64,000 nt of DNA from Candidatus Nitrosocaldaceae archaeon (GTDB taxonomy: Archaea > Thermoproteota > Nitrososphaeria > Nitrososphaerales > Nitrosocaldaceae): assembly GCA_026002835.1 (NCBI GenBank), contig BPGC01000003.1:124001-188000 (forward strand), read 5' to 3'. The translations under genes were made by a program, and so were the position numbers. Position 1 is the stretch's first letter. The number at the start of each line of letters is the position of its first letter. Of the stretch, positions 54,684 to 63,841 are shown one piece after another. Under the pieces are notes generated by a model that saw only the letters and a list, made by a program, of their open reading frames with translations, was not told the origin of the DNA and searched no databases.

Positions 54684-54751
54684 ATCTTTGAATAGATTGT
54701 TAGTCTTGATATAAAACTCTTTTTATACTTATTAGATATGGAAAGATATGA

Positions 54752-55828
54752 CTAGATAAAATGTCTTAACCGCTTCAAAGCAGCAAGTTTAGCATTTCTA
54801 TCTATCTCCGAGCCTTCTATAGCTTCTTTAAGAATCTGTATGTTCTTATCATACAACTTTCTATCTACTGGATAAGGAACGTTATCTTTTCCTCCGTGGG
54901 CAAATGTGAACCTTACTGGATCTCTCCATGATGGTTTTGATCCATAGATGAGTTCTGCTATCAATGCTAATGCTCTTACTGTCTTTGCACCAACTCCATC
55001 AATTGCTATCAATTCTTCATAGTTTCTAGGATGAACATCATATATCTTCTTGAATATACTCCAGTTCAATCTTCTAGGCATAGCATAAGCTTCTATTCCA
55101 TAGATCCATCTATCAAGTGTGTTAGGCATTAACTTATATATGCTAGAGATAGTATTATTAGGATTATCATTAGCTATATCTACGCTAATCTTTCTAGTTT
55201 CATCAGATTCTTTAGCGGTAAGATCTAATATATTATCTCTAATATCACTACTTATTATCCCACTCCTAGGTTCATTGACAAACTCTTTTACATTATTGGA
55301 TAACCAATGATATCTTCTTGCCATCTTACTATTGATATCCATTCCTTGTTGTATTACAGCCCATGAACCATCTTCACTTATTATGAAAGTGTGATGATAC
55401 AATGAGTAATCATCTTGTAATAATGAATTATCTACTTTTGCTGCTAATTTACTGGCATAAACCATCTCTTCTCTCTTTTTATCACTAATATTGAGTTTAT
55501 AACAGATATCTTCTATCTCATATATTGCATCTCTTCCTTTTCTTCCTTTCCCTCCTGCAATCATTATGCCAAGATCTTCATTCAATACTTGCTTTAATAC
55601 TCCAGTAACTACAGTAGTTACTCCAGAAGAGTGCCAATCATAGCCTAGAACACAGCCAAACGCTTGAAACCATAATGGATCTGATAATTTTGCTAGAAAT
55701 CCATTATAACCTTCTTCATGAATTATTATCTTTGTTATACAATATGATAACTCCTTCATCCTTTTAGTTAACCATGCTGGAGCTTTACCTCCATGTAATG
55801 GTAATTGTATAGTATCTTTTTTATGCAT
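54752..55828 (-). CDS. DUF763 domain protein
   Basis: The protein is 358 residues. The start HKKDTIQLPLHGGKAPAWLTKRMKELS, then DPLWFQAFGCVLGYDWHSSGVTTVV and GGKGRKGRDAI match DUF763, a family shared by archaea and some bacteria. Near residue 270 a helix-hairpin-helix-like stretch (YEELIAIDGVGAKTVRALALIAEL) hints at DNA binding, and DPVRFTFAHGGKDNVPYPVDRK is conserved in the family. Its function is not established. It is a single gene, in the same direction as the radical SAM gene downstream. Confidence 0.88.
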   Translation of the reverse strand: MHKKDTIQLPLHGGKAPAWLTKRMKELSYCITKIIIHEEGYNGFLAKLSDPLWFQAFGCVLGYDWHSSGVTTVVTGVLKQVLNEDLGIMIAGGKGRKGRDAIYEIEDICYKLNISDKKREEMVYASKLAAKVDNSLLQDDYSLYHHTFIISEDGSWAVIQQGMDINSKMARRYHWLSNNVKEFVNEPRSGIISSDIRDNILDLTAKESDETRKISVDIANDNPNNTISSIYKLMPNTLDRWIYGIEAYAMPRRLNWSIFKKIYDVHPRNYEELIAIDGVGAKTVRALALIAELIYGSKPSWRDPVRFTFAHGGKDNVPYPVDRKLYDKNIQILKEAIEGSEIDRNAKLAALKRLRHFI

Positions 55829-56006
55829 ATATTTATTGAGAATAATTTATTATTTAAATTAATAAATGCTAGTCATAATGAGCATATAACATACCATAGG
55901 TAATTTATAATATGTAGGTTGAATTACATAACAACTGATAGATTTATTATGAAAGTCAATCTTCATATCAAATAAATGTTTAAACCAGACAGGTACTTCC
56001 TAAATC

Positions 56007-56018
56007 TTTATATATTTA
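56007..56018 (+). promoter_or_regulatory. TATA-like box upstream of the 56037 gene
   Basis: TTTATATATTTA is centred about 25 bases before the ATG at 56037. This favours that ATG over the earlier in-frame one at 56022 and implies a leaderless mRNA. Confidence 0.45.
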
Positions 56019-56036
56019 GTTATGTACTATTATTGC

Positions 56037-56603
56037 ATGAAGAAAGCGAAATATATGGTAATTGGGGTAATTGTACTTAGTATAATTACTGCCTTACCTA
56101 TACAGAATGTAAAAGCAGATCATGGAAACGCAATAGTAGCAGATCCAGGAGTAGTTGCAATAGGAGGTAGTACTGATCTAAGTATTCATACAGATCCAGC
56201 TGTAACATTAGTTGCTATATCATCATGGACTGTTACAGAAGGTGGTGATGGTGGTTCAGAGGATATATGTGCATTAGACCATGATGGTGATAATATTCCA
56301 AGCGTTCCAACTGGGCCATTTGGTACGGGAGCAGTAGTAACTTACACATATCCAGACGACTTTGTAGTTATTACAGATGATACAGCAGATGGAATTGGAG
56401 ATGGTTGTGATACAGGAGCATCTGGTCAGTATATTACAGAAGCAACTGTAACAACAAGTATTGGCGCATTTAACTTTACTGATGATTGGGAAGTATCATT
56501 CTTAGTATTGCCAGAGAGCCCAATAGGAGCATTAGCAGTAATCGGTAGTTCAATTGCAGCATTAGGAGCATTCTTTGCATTAAAGAGAAGAAGCATTGCA
56601 TAA
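56037..56603 (+). CDS. Secreted protein with PESPIGA-type C-terminal sorting tail
   Basis: It has a signal peptide (MKKAKYMVIGVIVLSIITALPIQNVKADHG), then an acidic, Ser/Thr/Gly-rich body with few charges (DPGVVAIGGSTDLSIHTDP...VTEGGDGGSEDICALDHDGDNIPS). Two Asp-rich loops (DHDGDNIPS, DGIGDGCDTG) look like calcium sites. The C-terminus VLPESPIGALAVIGSSIAALGAFFALKRRSIA has the motif/helix/basic-tail order of sortase-type signals, a variant of PEFG-CTERM. The same tail occurs in the pseudogene at 32030-32585. The start is at 56037, with an alternative ATG at 56022. Confidence 0.8.
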   Translation: MKKAKYMVIGVIVLSIITALPIQNVKADHGNAIVADPGVVAIGGSTDLSIHTDPAVTLVAISSWTVTEGGDGGSEDICALDHDGDNIPSVPTGPFGTGAVVTYTYPDDFVVITDDTADGIGDGCDTGASGQYITEATVTTSIGAFNFTDDWEVSFLVLPESPIGALAVIGSSIAALGAFFALKRRSIA

Positions 56604-56633
56604 ACTCTTTTTTCATTTATATTTTTATATATT

Positions 56634-56948
56634 TTATATAATGTATACATCTTCAAGTGTTATTATACCATTATCATTAACAATCTGTTTTATGTCTGGA
56701 AGTATTGGTTCTAATTTAGAATGCTCATCTATAATCTCAATTAATAATGGAAGATCTAATGACAAGCCTAATATCTTCATGCTTGCTACTCCTCTAGCTC
56801 CATAACCATATATTCCTCTATATACAGTTGCACCTATAATCTTATTATCCTTTAACAACTTGAATAATTGTTCTAATATAGGCTTACCTTCATACCTATC
56901 ATTACCTCTAACCCTTATCCCTACTTTAAGCATCTTCCTTCTTACCAA
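56634..56948 (-). CDS. DUF190 protein, partner of the fluoride exporter
   Basis: This 104-residue small alpha/beta protein of the DUF190 family has the signature KVGIRVRGNDRYEGKPILEQLFKLLKDNKIIGATVYRGIYGYGARG and a C-terminal IIDEHSKLEPILPDIKQIV, resembling PII-like folds. It overlaps the end of crcB by 7 bases and is probably co-translated with it. DUF190 genes often accompany crcB, which suggests a regulatory or accessory role for the channel. Confidence 0.9.
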   Translation of the reverse strand: MVRRKMLKVGIRVRGNDRYEGKPILEQLFKLLKDNKIIGATVYRGIYGYGARGVASMKILGLSLDLPLLIEIIDEHSKLEPILPDIKQIVNDNGIITLEDVYII

Positions 56949-57328
56949 GGCTTGCTCAGTATTATAGATGCTAATACTCTACCAATAAATATTCCTATTA
57001 TAGATAAACCTACGTTAGATGCTATATTAAGTGCCATTAGATAAAACTCTTTATCTTCAATCATATTTGCTGTCTCAAATGCAAATGCTGACATTGTTGT
57101 TAACGAACCACAAAATCCTATTGCTGTAAATAAGATATATTTATTATCTAAACCATACAATTGAACTATAACCATAAATGCTCCTAGTATTATACTTCCT
57201 ATTACATTAACGCTTAATACTCCAACTGGTAAAGATCCTATAAACAGTCTTTGCGATATTATTGTGTATCTAATTATCGCTCCTAATGATGCTCCAGTAA
57301 TGATGAATAATATATCACTCAATTGCAT
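56942..57328 (-). CDS. crcB: Fluoride exporter CrcB/Fluc
   Basis: This 128-residue membrane protein has four hydrophobic helices. Conserved CrcB/Fluc features include the N-terminal GASLGAIIRYTI (Gly-rich, with the family Arg), PVGVLSVNVIGSIILGAF (family Asn), and GFCGSLTTMSAFAFETA (the conserved TFSTF-like pore segment). The dimer exports fluoride ions. It is the first gene of the crcB-DUF190 pair. There are only 43 bases between its start and the divergent gene at 57372, too little for a fluoride riboswitch. Confidence 0.93.
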   Translation of the reverse strand: MQLSDILFIITGASLGAIIRYTIISQRLFIGSLPVGVLSVNVIGSIILGAFMVIVQLYGLDNKYILFTAIGFCGSLTTMSAFAFETANMIEDKEFYLMALNIASNVGLSIIGIFIGRVLASIILSKPW

Positions 57329-57371
57329 GAAGATATGGACATTTAAATATAATTAAAACATTATCTATATC

Positions 57372-57887
57372 ATGCCAAGTGAGGTAACTACATTTAGGAT
57401 AGATAAAGATGTTATTGAAAGGCTAAAGAAAGAGGCCGATGAGAAGGAGATCAGTCTAAATGCATTGATAAATCAGATATTGAGAAGATACATAGAATGG
57501 GAATTATATGAAAAGAAGTTAGGAATGATCTCTATACCAAAACAACTAGTTAAAGAGTTATGCAAATTATTGCCAGAAGAAGAGATCATTAGATTGGGAG
57601 AGAAGATGGGTAAGAATATGCTTGCTGATATAATTGTATTTATGAAAGGAAGGATAGATCAAGAGACATTCATCTCATGGCTTGATGCTAGGCTAAAACA
57701 TTCTTCTCTAGAGGTTAACCATTGTTATGATGATAATAACCATACAATAATAATCAAGCATGATCTAGGTGAGAAATGGTCTCTATACCATAAGATAGTA
57801 TTTGAACTTATATTTCATGAACTACTTAATAAACATGTTGATATAGAGTATAATGAGAATGTATTGAAATTATCATTCACATTATAA
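57372..57887 (+). CDS. Ribbon-helix-helix protein with added C-terminal domain, 171 aa
   Basis: Residues 1-50 form a ribbon-helix-helix DNA-binding unit (EVTTFRIDKDVIERLKKEADEKEISLNALINQILRRYIEW). The remaining ~120 residues are unrecognised alpha/beta, ending in a region (TIIIKHDLGEKWSLYHKIVFELIFHELLNKHVDIEYNENVLKLSFTL) that resembles a beta-alpha-beta ligand- or heme-sensing fold. It is likely a dimeric transcription factor with a sensor domain. It diverges from crcB, so it may regulate that pair, but no operator was found in the 43-base gap. Confidence 0.75.
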   Translation: MPSEVTTFRIDKDVIERLKKEADEKEISLNALINQILRRYIEWELYEKKLGMISIPKQLVKELCKLLPEEEIIRLGEKMGKNMLADIIVFMKGRIDQETFISWLDARLKHSSLEVNHCYDDNNHTIIIKHDLGEKWSLYHKIVFELIFHELLNKHVDIEYNENVLKLSFTL

Positions 57888-57893
57888 AAATAA

Positions 57894-58808
57894 TTATAAT
57901 GATAATGCATTTACTGCATTCTTTACGCTTTCTACACCTTTATCAAATATACTTCTCTCTTCTTCATCTAGATCGATCTCAATTATCTTATTAATTCCAT
58001 CTCTTCCTATTACAGCTGGAACTCCTATACATATCCCATTAACATTATACTCTCCTTCCAGATATGCTGCTACTGGTATAACTTGTTTCCTATCCTTTAT
58101 TATAGAATCTACCATCTTAGTTATAGCATTAGCTGGTGCATATACCGTAGCTCCTTTCAGCCTAATAACTTCTGCAGCTACTTTCCTAGTATCTTCTACT
58201 AATGCTTTAGCTTCATCTTTATTCAAGAAGTTGGTTAATGGTATTCCAGATACAGATGAGTATCTTACTAATGGCAACATATTCTCTCCATGTTCTCCTA
58301 TAACTAATGCTTGTATAGAATCTCTAGCAATATCTATCCTATCTGCTATGAAACTTTTGAACCTTGAGAGATCTAGTAGATTTCCCATTCCCATGACTCT
58401 TTCTTTACTAAATCCTGTTACTTTATAAGTTACATATGTCATAGGATCTAATGGATTTGTTACAGTTATGACAATGCTATCTTTGGCATACTCTTTAACT
58501 TTCTCAGCTACACTCTTAACTATAGACGAGTTTGTATTCAATAGATCCATCCTAGTCATTCCTGGTTTCCTTCCAACTCCAGCTATTATAACAACTATAT
58601 CAGAACCTTTCATATCTTCATAATTATTTGATCCTCTAACCTTGGTATCTATGCCTCTCTCTGATAAAAGATGGTTTATATCCATAGCCTCGCCTTGAGG
58701 TAAACCTTCAACTATATCTAGCAACAATACCTCTTTATCTACCTCTCTCATAGCTATCTGCAATGCTGCTGAACTTCCCACTTTTCCAGAACCTATTATG
58801 GTTATCAT
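57894..58808 (-). CDS. mdh: Malate dehydrogenase (LDH/MDH family)
   Basis: This 304-residue NAD(P)-dependent enzyme interconverts malate and oxaloacetate. It has the N-terminal Rossmann [14 protein letters not shown]; the substrate-loop residues [15 protein letters not shown], where Arg at the second position marks MDH rather than [13 protein letters not shown]; and the catalytic-His region [12 protein letters not shown], in which the usual Asp of HGD is Glu. It converges with the ribbon-helix-helix gene, with only 6 bases between their ends, and diverges from EF-1A. Confidence 0.93.
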   Translation of the reverse strand: MITIIGSGKVGSSAALQIAMREVDKEVLLLDIVEGLPQGEAMDINHLLSERGIDTKVRGSNNYEDMKGSDIVVIIAGVGRKPGMTRMDLLNTNSSIVKSVAEKVKEYAKDSIVITVTNPLDPMTYVTYKVTGFSKERVMGMGNLLDLSRFKSFIADRIDIARDSIQALVIGEHGENMLPLVRYSSVSGIPLTNFLNKDEAKALVEDTRKVAAEVIRLKGATVYAPANAITKMVDSIIKDRKQVIPVAAYLEGEYNVNGICIGVPAVIGRDGINKIIEIDLDEEERSIFDKGVESVKNAVNALSL

Positions 58809-58901
58809 GCAATTGGCTACAGCCTAGCCTTACTTATAGTTTATTTCATGGAAATACTAAATAGAAATACAAATAAAGCCCTATAGGTTACTTTAATTGA
58901 T

Positions 58902-60227
58902 ATGAGTAGCAAGAAACCACACCTTAACTTGATAGTTACAGGACATGTAGATCATGGCAAGTCAACTATGGTAGGACATATACTCTATGAATTAGGAGCA
59001 ATAGATAGTAGAACTATAGAAGAGTATGCTAAAGAGTCAGAGAAGACTGGTAAAGGAGATACATTCAAGTTCGCATGGGTTCTTGATAGGTTAAAAGAAG
59101 AGAGAGAAAGAGGTGTTACTATTGATCTCGCATTCCAAAAGTTCGAGACCAATAAATACTTCTTCACTCTAATAGATGCGCCTGGACATAGAGACTTTGT
59201 AAAGAATATGATTACTGGAGCATCAGAAGCAGATGCTGCTATATTAGTAGTATCTGCAAAGAAAGGAGAGACTGAATCAGCAGTAGAACCAGGAGGACAG
59301 GCTAGAGAGCATGCTTTCTTATTAAAGACTTTAGGAGTTAATCAACTGATAGTAGCGATAAATAAGATGGATGATCAAACCGTTAACTATAGTGAAGAGA
59401 GGTATAAAGAAGCAAAAGCTATGGTAGAGAGTTTATTAAAGCCTATTGGTTATAACGTTAGCAAGATACCATTCATTCCAACATCTGGTTGGAAAGGAGA
59501 TAATTTAGTTAAAAGATCGGAGAATATGCCATGGTATAAAGGACCTACTTTATTAGAAGCATTAGATGCGTTAGAAGAGCCTCCAAAGCCCATAGACAAA
59601 CCATTAAGATTACCAATACAAGATGTTTATACTATAACTGGAGTTGGAACAGTTCCAGTAGGAAGAATAGAGACTGGTAAGATGAAGGTAGGAGATAAAG
59701 TAATAGTAATGCCATCTGGAGCAGTAGGAGAAGTTAAGAGTATAGAGACCCATCATACACCAATACAAGAAGCTATAGCTGGAGATAACATAGGCTTTAA
59801 CTTGAGAGGAGTTGATAAGAAGAGCATAAAGAGAGGAGATGTAGTAGGGCATGTAGATAACCCTCCGACAGTAGCAAGAGAGTTCCAAGCACAGATAATA
59901 GTAATTTTCCATCCAACTGCAATTGCACCAGGTTATACACCAGTCTTACATGCACATACAGCACAGACAGCTGCTACTATAACTGAGTTCGTAGCAAAGA
60001 TCGATCCTAGAACTGGACAAGCAGTTGAACAGAATCCAAAGTTCTTGAAGAATGGGGATGCAGCAATAGTAAAGATAAGACCAGTAAAGCCTTTGTGTAT
60101 TGAAAAGTTCAAAGAGTTCCCAGAGTTAGGAAGGTTTGCATTGAGAGATATGGGTACTACTATAGCAGCAGGAGTTGTGCAAGAGATAACAGAAAAGTAT
60201 ACTCTAGAGAAAGCAACTGCAAAGTAA
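58902..60227 (+). CDS. tuf: Translation elongation factor EF-1A
   Basis: This 441-residue GTPase delivers aminoacyl-tRNA to the ribosome. G motifs: GHVDHGKST (14-22), the switch II region DAPGHRDF (about 90-97) and NKMD (about 152-155). C-terminal domains II and III are complete ([40 protein letters not shown]). It is followed after 10 bases by S10, the usual archaeal tuf-rps10 pair. Confidence 0.97.
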   Translation: MSSKKPHLNLIVTGHVDHGKSTMVGHILYELGAIDSRTIEEYAKESEKTGKGDTFKFAWVLDRLKEERERGVTIDLAFQKFETNKYFFTLIDAPGHRDFVKNMITGASEADAAILVVSAKKGETESAVEPGGQAREHAFLLKTLGVNQLIVAINKMDDQTVNYSEERYKEAKAMVESLLKPIGYNVSKIPFIPTSGWKGDNLVKRSENMPWYKGPTLLEALDALEEPPKPIDKPLRLPIQDVYTITGVGTVPVGRIETGKMKVGDKVIVMPSGAVGEVKSIETHHTPIQEAIAGDNIGFNLRGVDKKSIKRGDVVGHVDNPPTVAREFQAQIIVIFHPTAIAPGYTPVLHAHTAQTAATITEFVAKIDPRTGQAVEQNPKFLKNGDAAIVKIRPVKPLCIEKFKEFPELGRFALRDMGTTIAAGVVQEITEKYTLEKATAK

Positions 60228-60237
60228 GTGAAGTAGC

Positions 60238-60546
60238 ATGGTTCAGAAAGCAAGGGTAAAGCTGACAAGCACAGATCTAAAGAAACTAGATGAGGTTTGT
60301 GAAGAGATATTGATGATAGGAGAGAAGACTGGAGTAAAGTTGAGAGGTCCGCAACCGTTACCTACAAAAAGGTTGCGTGTAGTTACTAGAAAGTCTCCTT
60401 GTGGTAATGGCACAGAGACATGGGATAAATGGGAGATGCGAGTACATAGAAGAGTAATAGATCTAAGTGCTGATGATAGAGCTATGAAGCAACTAATGAG
60501 GCTAAAAGTACCTAATGAGGTATATATAGAAGTATCATTAAAATAG
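60238..60546 (+). CDS. rps10: Ribosomal protein S10
   Basis: The protein is 102 residues. It has the family signature KARVKLTSTDLKKLDEVCEEILMIGEKTGVKLRGPQPLPTKRLRVVTRKSPCGNGTETWDKWEMRVHRRVIDL. It lies 10 bases after EF-1A and is probably co-transcribed. A T-rich stretch (CCTTTTTATATTTTAG) after the stop may end that transcript. Confidence 0.96.
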   Translation: MVQKARVKLTSTDLKKLDEVCEEILMIGEKTGVKLRGPQPLPTKRLRVVTRKSPCGNGTETWDKWEMRVHRRVIDLSADDRAMKQLMRLKVPNEVYIEVSLK

Positions 60547-60607
60547 ATCTTCTAACCTTTTTATATTTTAGTATAAGAATAAATGAGAGTATTCATTATA
60601 ATCTTGT

Positions 60608-60766
60608 ATGAGCGAGGAGAATATAGTCTATTATGAATGTGTCAAATGTGGTACTATAACAAACTCTGAAGAGTTGAGCAAGTTACCAGAGATAAAATGT
60701 ATCTGTGGTTTTAGAGTATTCAAGAAGACTAGACCTAGAATAGTAAAGCAGTTAAAAGCTATATAA
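60608..60766 (+). CDS. rpoP: RNA polymerase subunit Rpo12 (RpoP)
   Basis: The 52-residue gene is read from the ATG at 60608. MSEENIVYYECVKCGTI has the first CxxC, then KLPEIKCICGFRVFKKTRPR has the second pair (CIC), and the end is VKQLKAI. This four-ligand zinc ribbon with a basic tail is the archaeal P subunit (Rpb12). It sits between S10 and the cyclase-like gene on the same strand. Confidence 0.9.
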   Translation: MSEENIVYYECVKCGTITNSEELSKLPEIKCICGFRVFKKTRPRIVKQLKAI

Positions 60767-60784
60767 CATAATTATAGTAATATT

Positions 60785-61705
60785 ATGGCAAAGGATTCGT
60801 TTCTATTCTATATTGGTGATGAGGAGAAGCGCTATAGGATCAGATTAGATCCTAGCAGATATACTGAGAAGTATAAAGATGGGAAAAAGTATTATTACGA
60901 TAAAGTTACAAAGACAATCATACCAGAAGATGTATTTAAGATAATGTTCGATGAGTTAATAACACAACCTATAAAGAAACCTAACATTACATTTGATGAA
61001 TTATATACCATTCTATTACAAGTTAGAGAAAGGATACGAAAGACGTTATATCAAGGCTTTGAACTAGATGAGGCTATCATGCCATCTGAGGATTTTTTGA
61101 AGGATAATATCAATAAGAATATGAGGATGATCATATTATATGTTGATATAGTAGGCTCTACTAAATTATCACAAACTTTAAGTCCAGATAAATTAGCAAC
61201 ATTGATCAAGATCTTTGCTCAAGAGATGTCTTATCTAGTATCTGCGTATAATGGCTATATCCTAAAATATGCTGGGGATTCAGTTATAGCATTCTTTCCT
61301 ATACAAAGCGATCCATCATCTATAGCTAGAGATGCAGTCAATTGTGCTAGATCTATGGTAAATATCGTTAGATATGCTATAAATCCAGTTATAACTCAAC
61401 ATGATTATCCAGAGATCCAGATAAAGATAGGAATGGATTTAGGAGAGAATCAGATTGTTAGCATAGGCAAAAATCTGGATATAATTGGCTATACTATGAG
61501 TATAGCAGCAAAGATAGTAGAGTTTGCTAAAGCATGGAGAATAATAATAGGTAAATGGGTTTATGACGCTTTAGATGATGATATGAAGAGATTATTCAAA
61601 AAAGCAAAGATAAGCAAGAATCTCTGGAATTATAGAGATAGCAAAGAGGGTAAGTACTATCCTTTATATATATTAGAGAAGAGGATAGTAGCAAGAAGAC
61701 TCTAG
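60785..61705 (+). CDS. Class III nucleotidyl cyclase-like protein, 306 aa
   Basis: Residues about 112-290 form a class III adenylate/guanylate cyclase domain: metal-binding Asp in LYVDIVGSTKLSQ (D121) and KYAGDSVIAFFP (D165), then RDAVNCARSMV and KIGMDLGENQIVSIG. The transition-state Asn and Arg, normally in an N-x3-R pattern, are replaced by S239 and K243 (MSIAAKI). Activity is therefore doubtful; it may bind nucleotide without turnover or make a different product. The N-terminal 110 residues are unrecognised. It lies between rpoP and L32e in a translation operon. Confidence 0.8.
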   Translation: MAKDSFLFYIGDEEKRYRIRLDPSRYTEKYKDGKKYYYDKVTKTIIPEDVFKIMFDELITQPIKKPNITFDELYTILLQVRERIRKTLYQGFELDEAIMPSEDFLKDNINKNMRMIILYVDIVGSTKLSQTLSPDKLATLIKIFAQEMSYLVSAYNGYILKYAGDSVIAFFPIQSDPSSIARDAVNCARSMVNIVRYAINPVITQHDYPEIQIKIGMDLGENQIVSIGKNLDIIGYTMSIAAKIVEFAKAWRIIIGKWVYDALDDDMKRLFKKAKISKNLWNYRDSKEGKYYPLYILEKRIVARRL

Positions 61706-61742
61706 AAAGATATTTATTATTTATCTAATATACTGCTCAAGT

Positions 61743-62120
61743 ATGAGTACTGATATCAAAGAACTCTTGAAGTTAAGAGAAGAGATCAAGTCTAAGAAGC
61801 CAGAGTTTGTAGCATGTGAGAGTTGGAGGTATAAACGTGTTAAAGAGAGTTGGAGGAAACCTAGAGGTATAGATAATAGGATGAGAAGAAGGTTAAAAGG
61901 ATGGCCAAAGTTGGTAAAGATAGGTTATGGTTCTCCTAGAGTTACTAGATATCTCCATCCTTCTGGTTATAATGATGTCCTAGTTTATAATGTTGACGAT
62001 CTACTTAAATTAGATAAGACTAGAGATGCTGCTAGAATTGGGGCTAGTGTTGGTAGGAGGAAGAGGATACAAATATTAAAGAAGGCTAAAGAACTTAATA
62101 TCAAGGTGTTAAATCCATAG
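61743..62120 (+). CDS. rpl32e: Ribosomal protein L32e
   Basis: The protein is 125 residues. It has the L32e core FVACESWRYKRVKESWRKPRGIDNRMRRRLKGWPKLVKIGYGSPRVTRYLHPSGYNDVLVYN and the C-terminal GASVGRRKRIQILKKAKELNIKVLNP. It is 8 bases before L19e, as in most archaeal ribosomal clusters. Confidence 0.96.
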   Translation: MSTDIKELLKLREEIKSKKPEFVACESWRYKRVKESWRKPRGIDNRMRRRLKGWPKLVKIGYGSPRVTRYLHPSGYNDVLVYNVDDLLKLDKTRDAARIGASVGRRKRIQILKKAKELNIKVLNP

Positions 62121-62128
62121 GTGATAAT

Positions 62129-62563
62129 ATGCCAGTAAACCTAAGAAAGAAGAGAGAATTAGCAGCAAGAACGTTAGGAGTAGGGATAGAAAGGATAAAG
62201 TTTGATCCAAACTATCTAGATGATATAGCAGATGCTATAACTAGAGAAGATATAAGAAGTTTAGTTACTGCAAGAACCATATTAGTTAAGAAGAAAGAAG
62301 GCACTTCTAGAGGAAGGTTTAGAATTAAGCACGAAAAGGCAAAGAAGAGAGGAAGAGGAAAGGGTAGTATGGAAGGTAAGAAGACCGCTAGAACTGGTAA
62401 GAAAGAGGCATGGGTTAGGAAAGTAAGAACATTAAGGAAGCATCTAAAGATTATGAAGGATAGAAACGAGATCGATAAAGATAAAGCAAAATTATTGTAT
62501 AGAAGGATAAAAGGAGGACAAGTTAGATCTGTAGCACACCTTAGAGAACTTGCCAAAGATTAG
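62129..62563 (+). CDS. rpl19e: Ribosomal protein L19e
   Basis: The protein is 144 residues, starting VNLRKKRELAARTLGVGIERIKFDPNYLDDIADAITREDIRSLV, with the basic RIKHEKAKKRGRGKGSMEGKKTART and a helical end. It is the family's usual length. It follows L32e by 8 bases. Its end overlaps that of the convergent alkyltransferase gene by 4 bases. Confidence 0.96.
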   Translation: MPVNLRKKRELAARTLGVGIERIKFDPNYLDDIADAITREDIRSLVTARTILVKKKEGTSRGRFRIKHEKAKKRGRGKGSMEGKKTARTGKKEAWVRKVRTLRKHLKIMKDRNEIDKDKAKLLYRRIKGGQVRSVAHLRELAKD

Positions 62564-62931
62564 AGATAGTTTATAACAATTTTATCAAAACTAACTATTG
62601 TATCATTATTAATATTAATGCCTTCAATCTCTAATAATATCTTCTTTACATTCTTACCATATGCATAACCTCCTATCTTTCCATCACTTCTAACTACTCT
62701 ATGGCATGGAACTATAACTGGATTAGGATTATTCTTTAATATATTGCCTATAACTCTACTAGCTTTAGGTTTATCTATAGCCATCGCTAATGCCTTATAA
62801 GTTGTAACCCTTCCTTCTGGTATCCTTTTAAGAAGTTCATATACTTGTTCATCTAAACCCTTGTTATCTCTAGATTGTAACTGCTTAAGAGATCTTTTAG
62901 TCTTTCTTTCTCTCTTCCCAATCCTTTCCAA
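62560..62931 (-). CDS. Methylated-DNA--protein-cysteine methyltransferase-like protein
   Basis: The C-terminal ~95 residues carry the MGMT active-site fold: YELLKRIPEGRVTTYKALAMAIDKPKASRVIGNILKNNP followed by the alkyl-acceptor IVPCHRVVRSDGKIGGYAYG (Cys in PCHRV). This repairs O6-alkylguanine in DNA. The N-terminal domain of full-length Ogt is missing, as in short archaeal and ATL-like forms. Here the Cys is present, so it is not an ATL. The frame starts at a TTG at 62931 inside the dtdA 3' end; the true start may be further in. Confidence 0.88.
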   Translation of the reverse strand: MERIGKRERKTKRSLKQLQSRDNKGLDEQVYELLKRIPEGRVTTYKALAMAIDKPKASRVIGNILKNNPNPVIVPCHRVVRSDGKIGGYAYGKNVKKILLEIEGININNDTIVSFDKIVINYL

Positions 62932-63644
62932 TCTAGGATTATATTATCTATCTTCTCTATAGACTTATCTATCATCTGATCTAGGATATATTTATCTACA
63001 AATTCTAAAGCATACTTTGGTGCTATATGCCCTAATGCATACTCAGATTCTAACAACAATTTATTGAATTTTAATGGATAATGCGTTCCTCCTAATCCTA
63101 TTGCTACTTTTCTAGCATATCTAATATCTCTTAAAGTCTGTATAAGAGTATCGCATACTATCTTTATAGCATTTCTATCATTCCATTGTTCAATACTAGA
63201 ACCGATCTCTATGAATAACGATGGTTTTGACAAGCTTGTAGGACCGTGATGAGTAGCCTCTATAACTATCTGGTAATCTTTTAACCTATCTTGCTTCTTA
63301 TAAAGATTTATCATATAATATTTCTGCAAACTTGGAAATGTATAGGCCAATTCTTTATCATTACCTCCAAATTCTGCTTTGTTAAAGTTACCAGTAAAAT
63401 GGCTTGTTAAAGCAGGTATATTCTTCTCAGATCTATGCTTCGACAAGAATATATACGCACTAACATCAAATTGTTCAAGCCATTCAGCATATAATGCTTC
63501 TCCCTCTATTAATATAAGATGAAAATCATCAATCTTATATAGACTATCCTTTATCAATTCTGAATTATAGTTCTCTATTATATAATTAGCCATATTTTTA
63601 GCACAAATATCTAACTTTGATGCTACTAATAATATCACAAACAA
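62853..63644 (-). CDS. dtdA: D-aminoacyl-tRNA deacylase, archaeal type
   Basis: This 263-residue enzyme frees tRNA from mischarged D-amino acids. Family motifs: AYIFLSKHRSEKNIPALTSHFTGNFN, IEATHHGPTSLSKPSLFIEIGSSIEQW (the metal-binding His pair) and VAIGLGGTHYPLKF. It overlaps the MGMT-like gene on the same strand by 79 bases at its 3' end. The start at 63644 gives MFVILLVASKLD, typical for the family. Confidence 0.93.
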   Translation of the reverse strand: MFVILLVASKLDICAKNMANYIIENYNSELIKDSLYKIDDFHLILIEGEALYAEWLEQFDVSAYIFLSKHRSEKNIPALTSHFTGNFNKAEFGGNDKELAYTFPSLQKYYMINLYKKQDRLKDYQIVIEATHHGPTSLSKPSLFIEIGSSIEQWNDRNAIKIVCDTLIQTLRDIRYARKVAIGLGGTHYPLKFNKLLLESEYALGHIAPKYALEFVDKYILDQMIDKSIEKIDNIILDWKGLGREKERLKDLLSSYNLEITRV

Positions 63645-63841
63645 ATAAATGGATTAGCGTTTAATTACGCTTTCTATTTATAACTTTAATTAATGTCTTA
63701 ATATGCAGCACAAGAAGGACAAAGATATATCCATATATTCTCTTCCATAATAGTATTGATATAATAATTAAGAGATACTTTGGTTCTAATAGATATTAAA
63801 GATGCGCATTATTTATAAATCGCTTTATTAATAGTAACAGC

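Noticed and set aside
57329..57371. A fluoride riboswitch upstream of crcB
   Set aside because: Only 43 bases separate crcB from the divergent gene, and no GC-rich pseudoknot-forming sequence is present.
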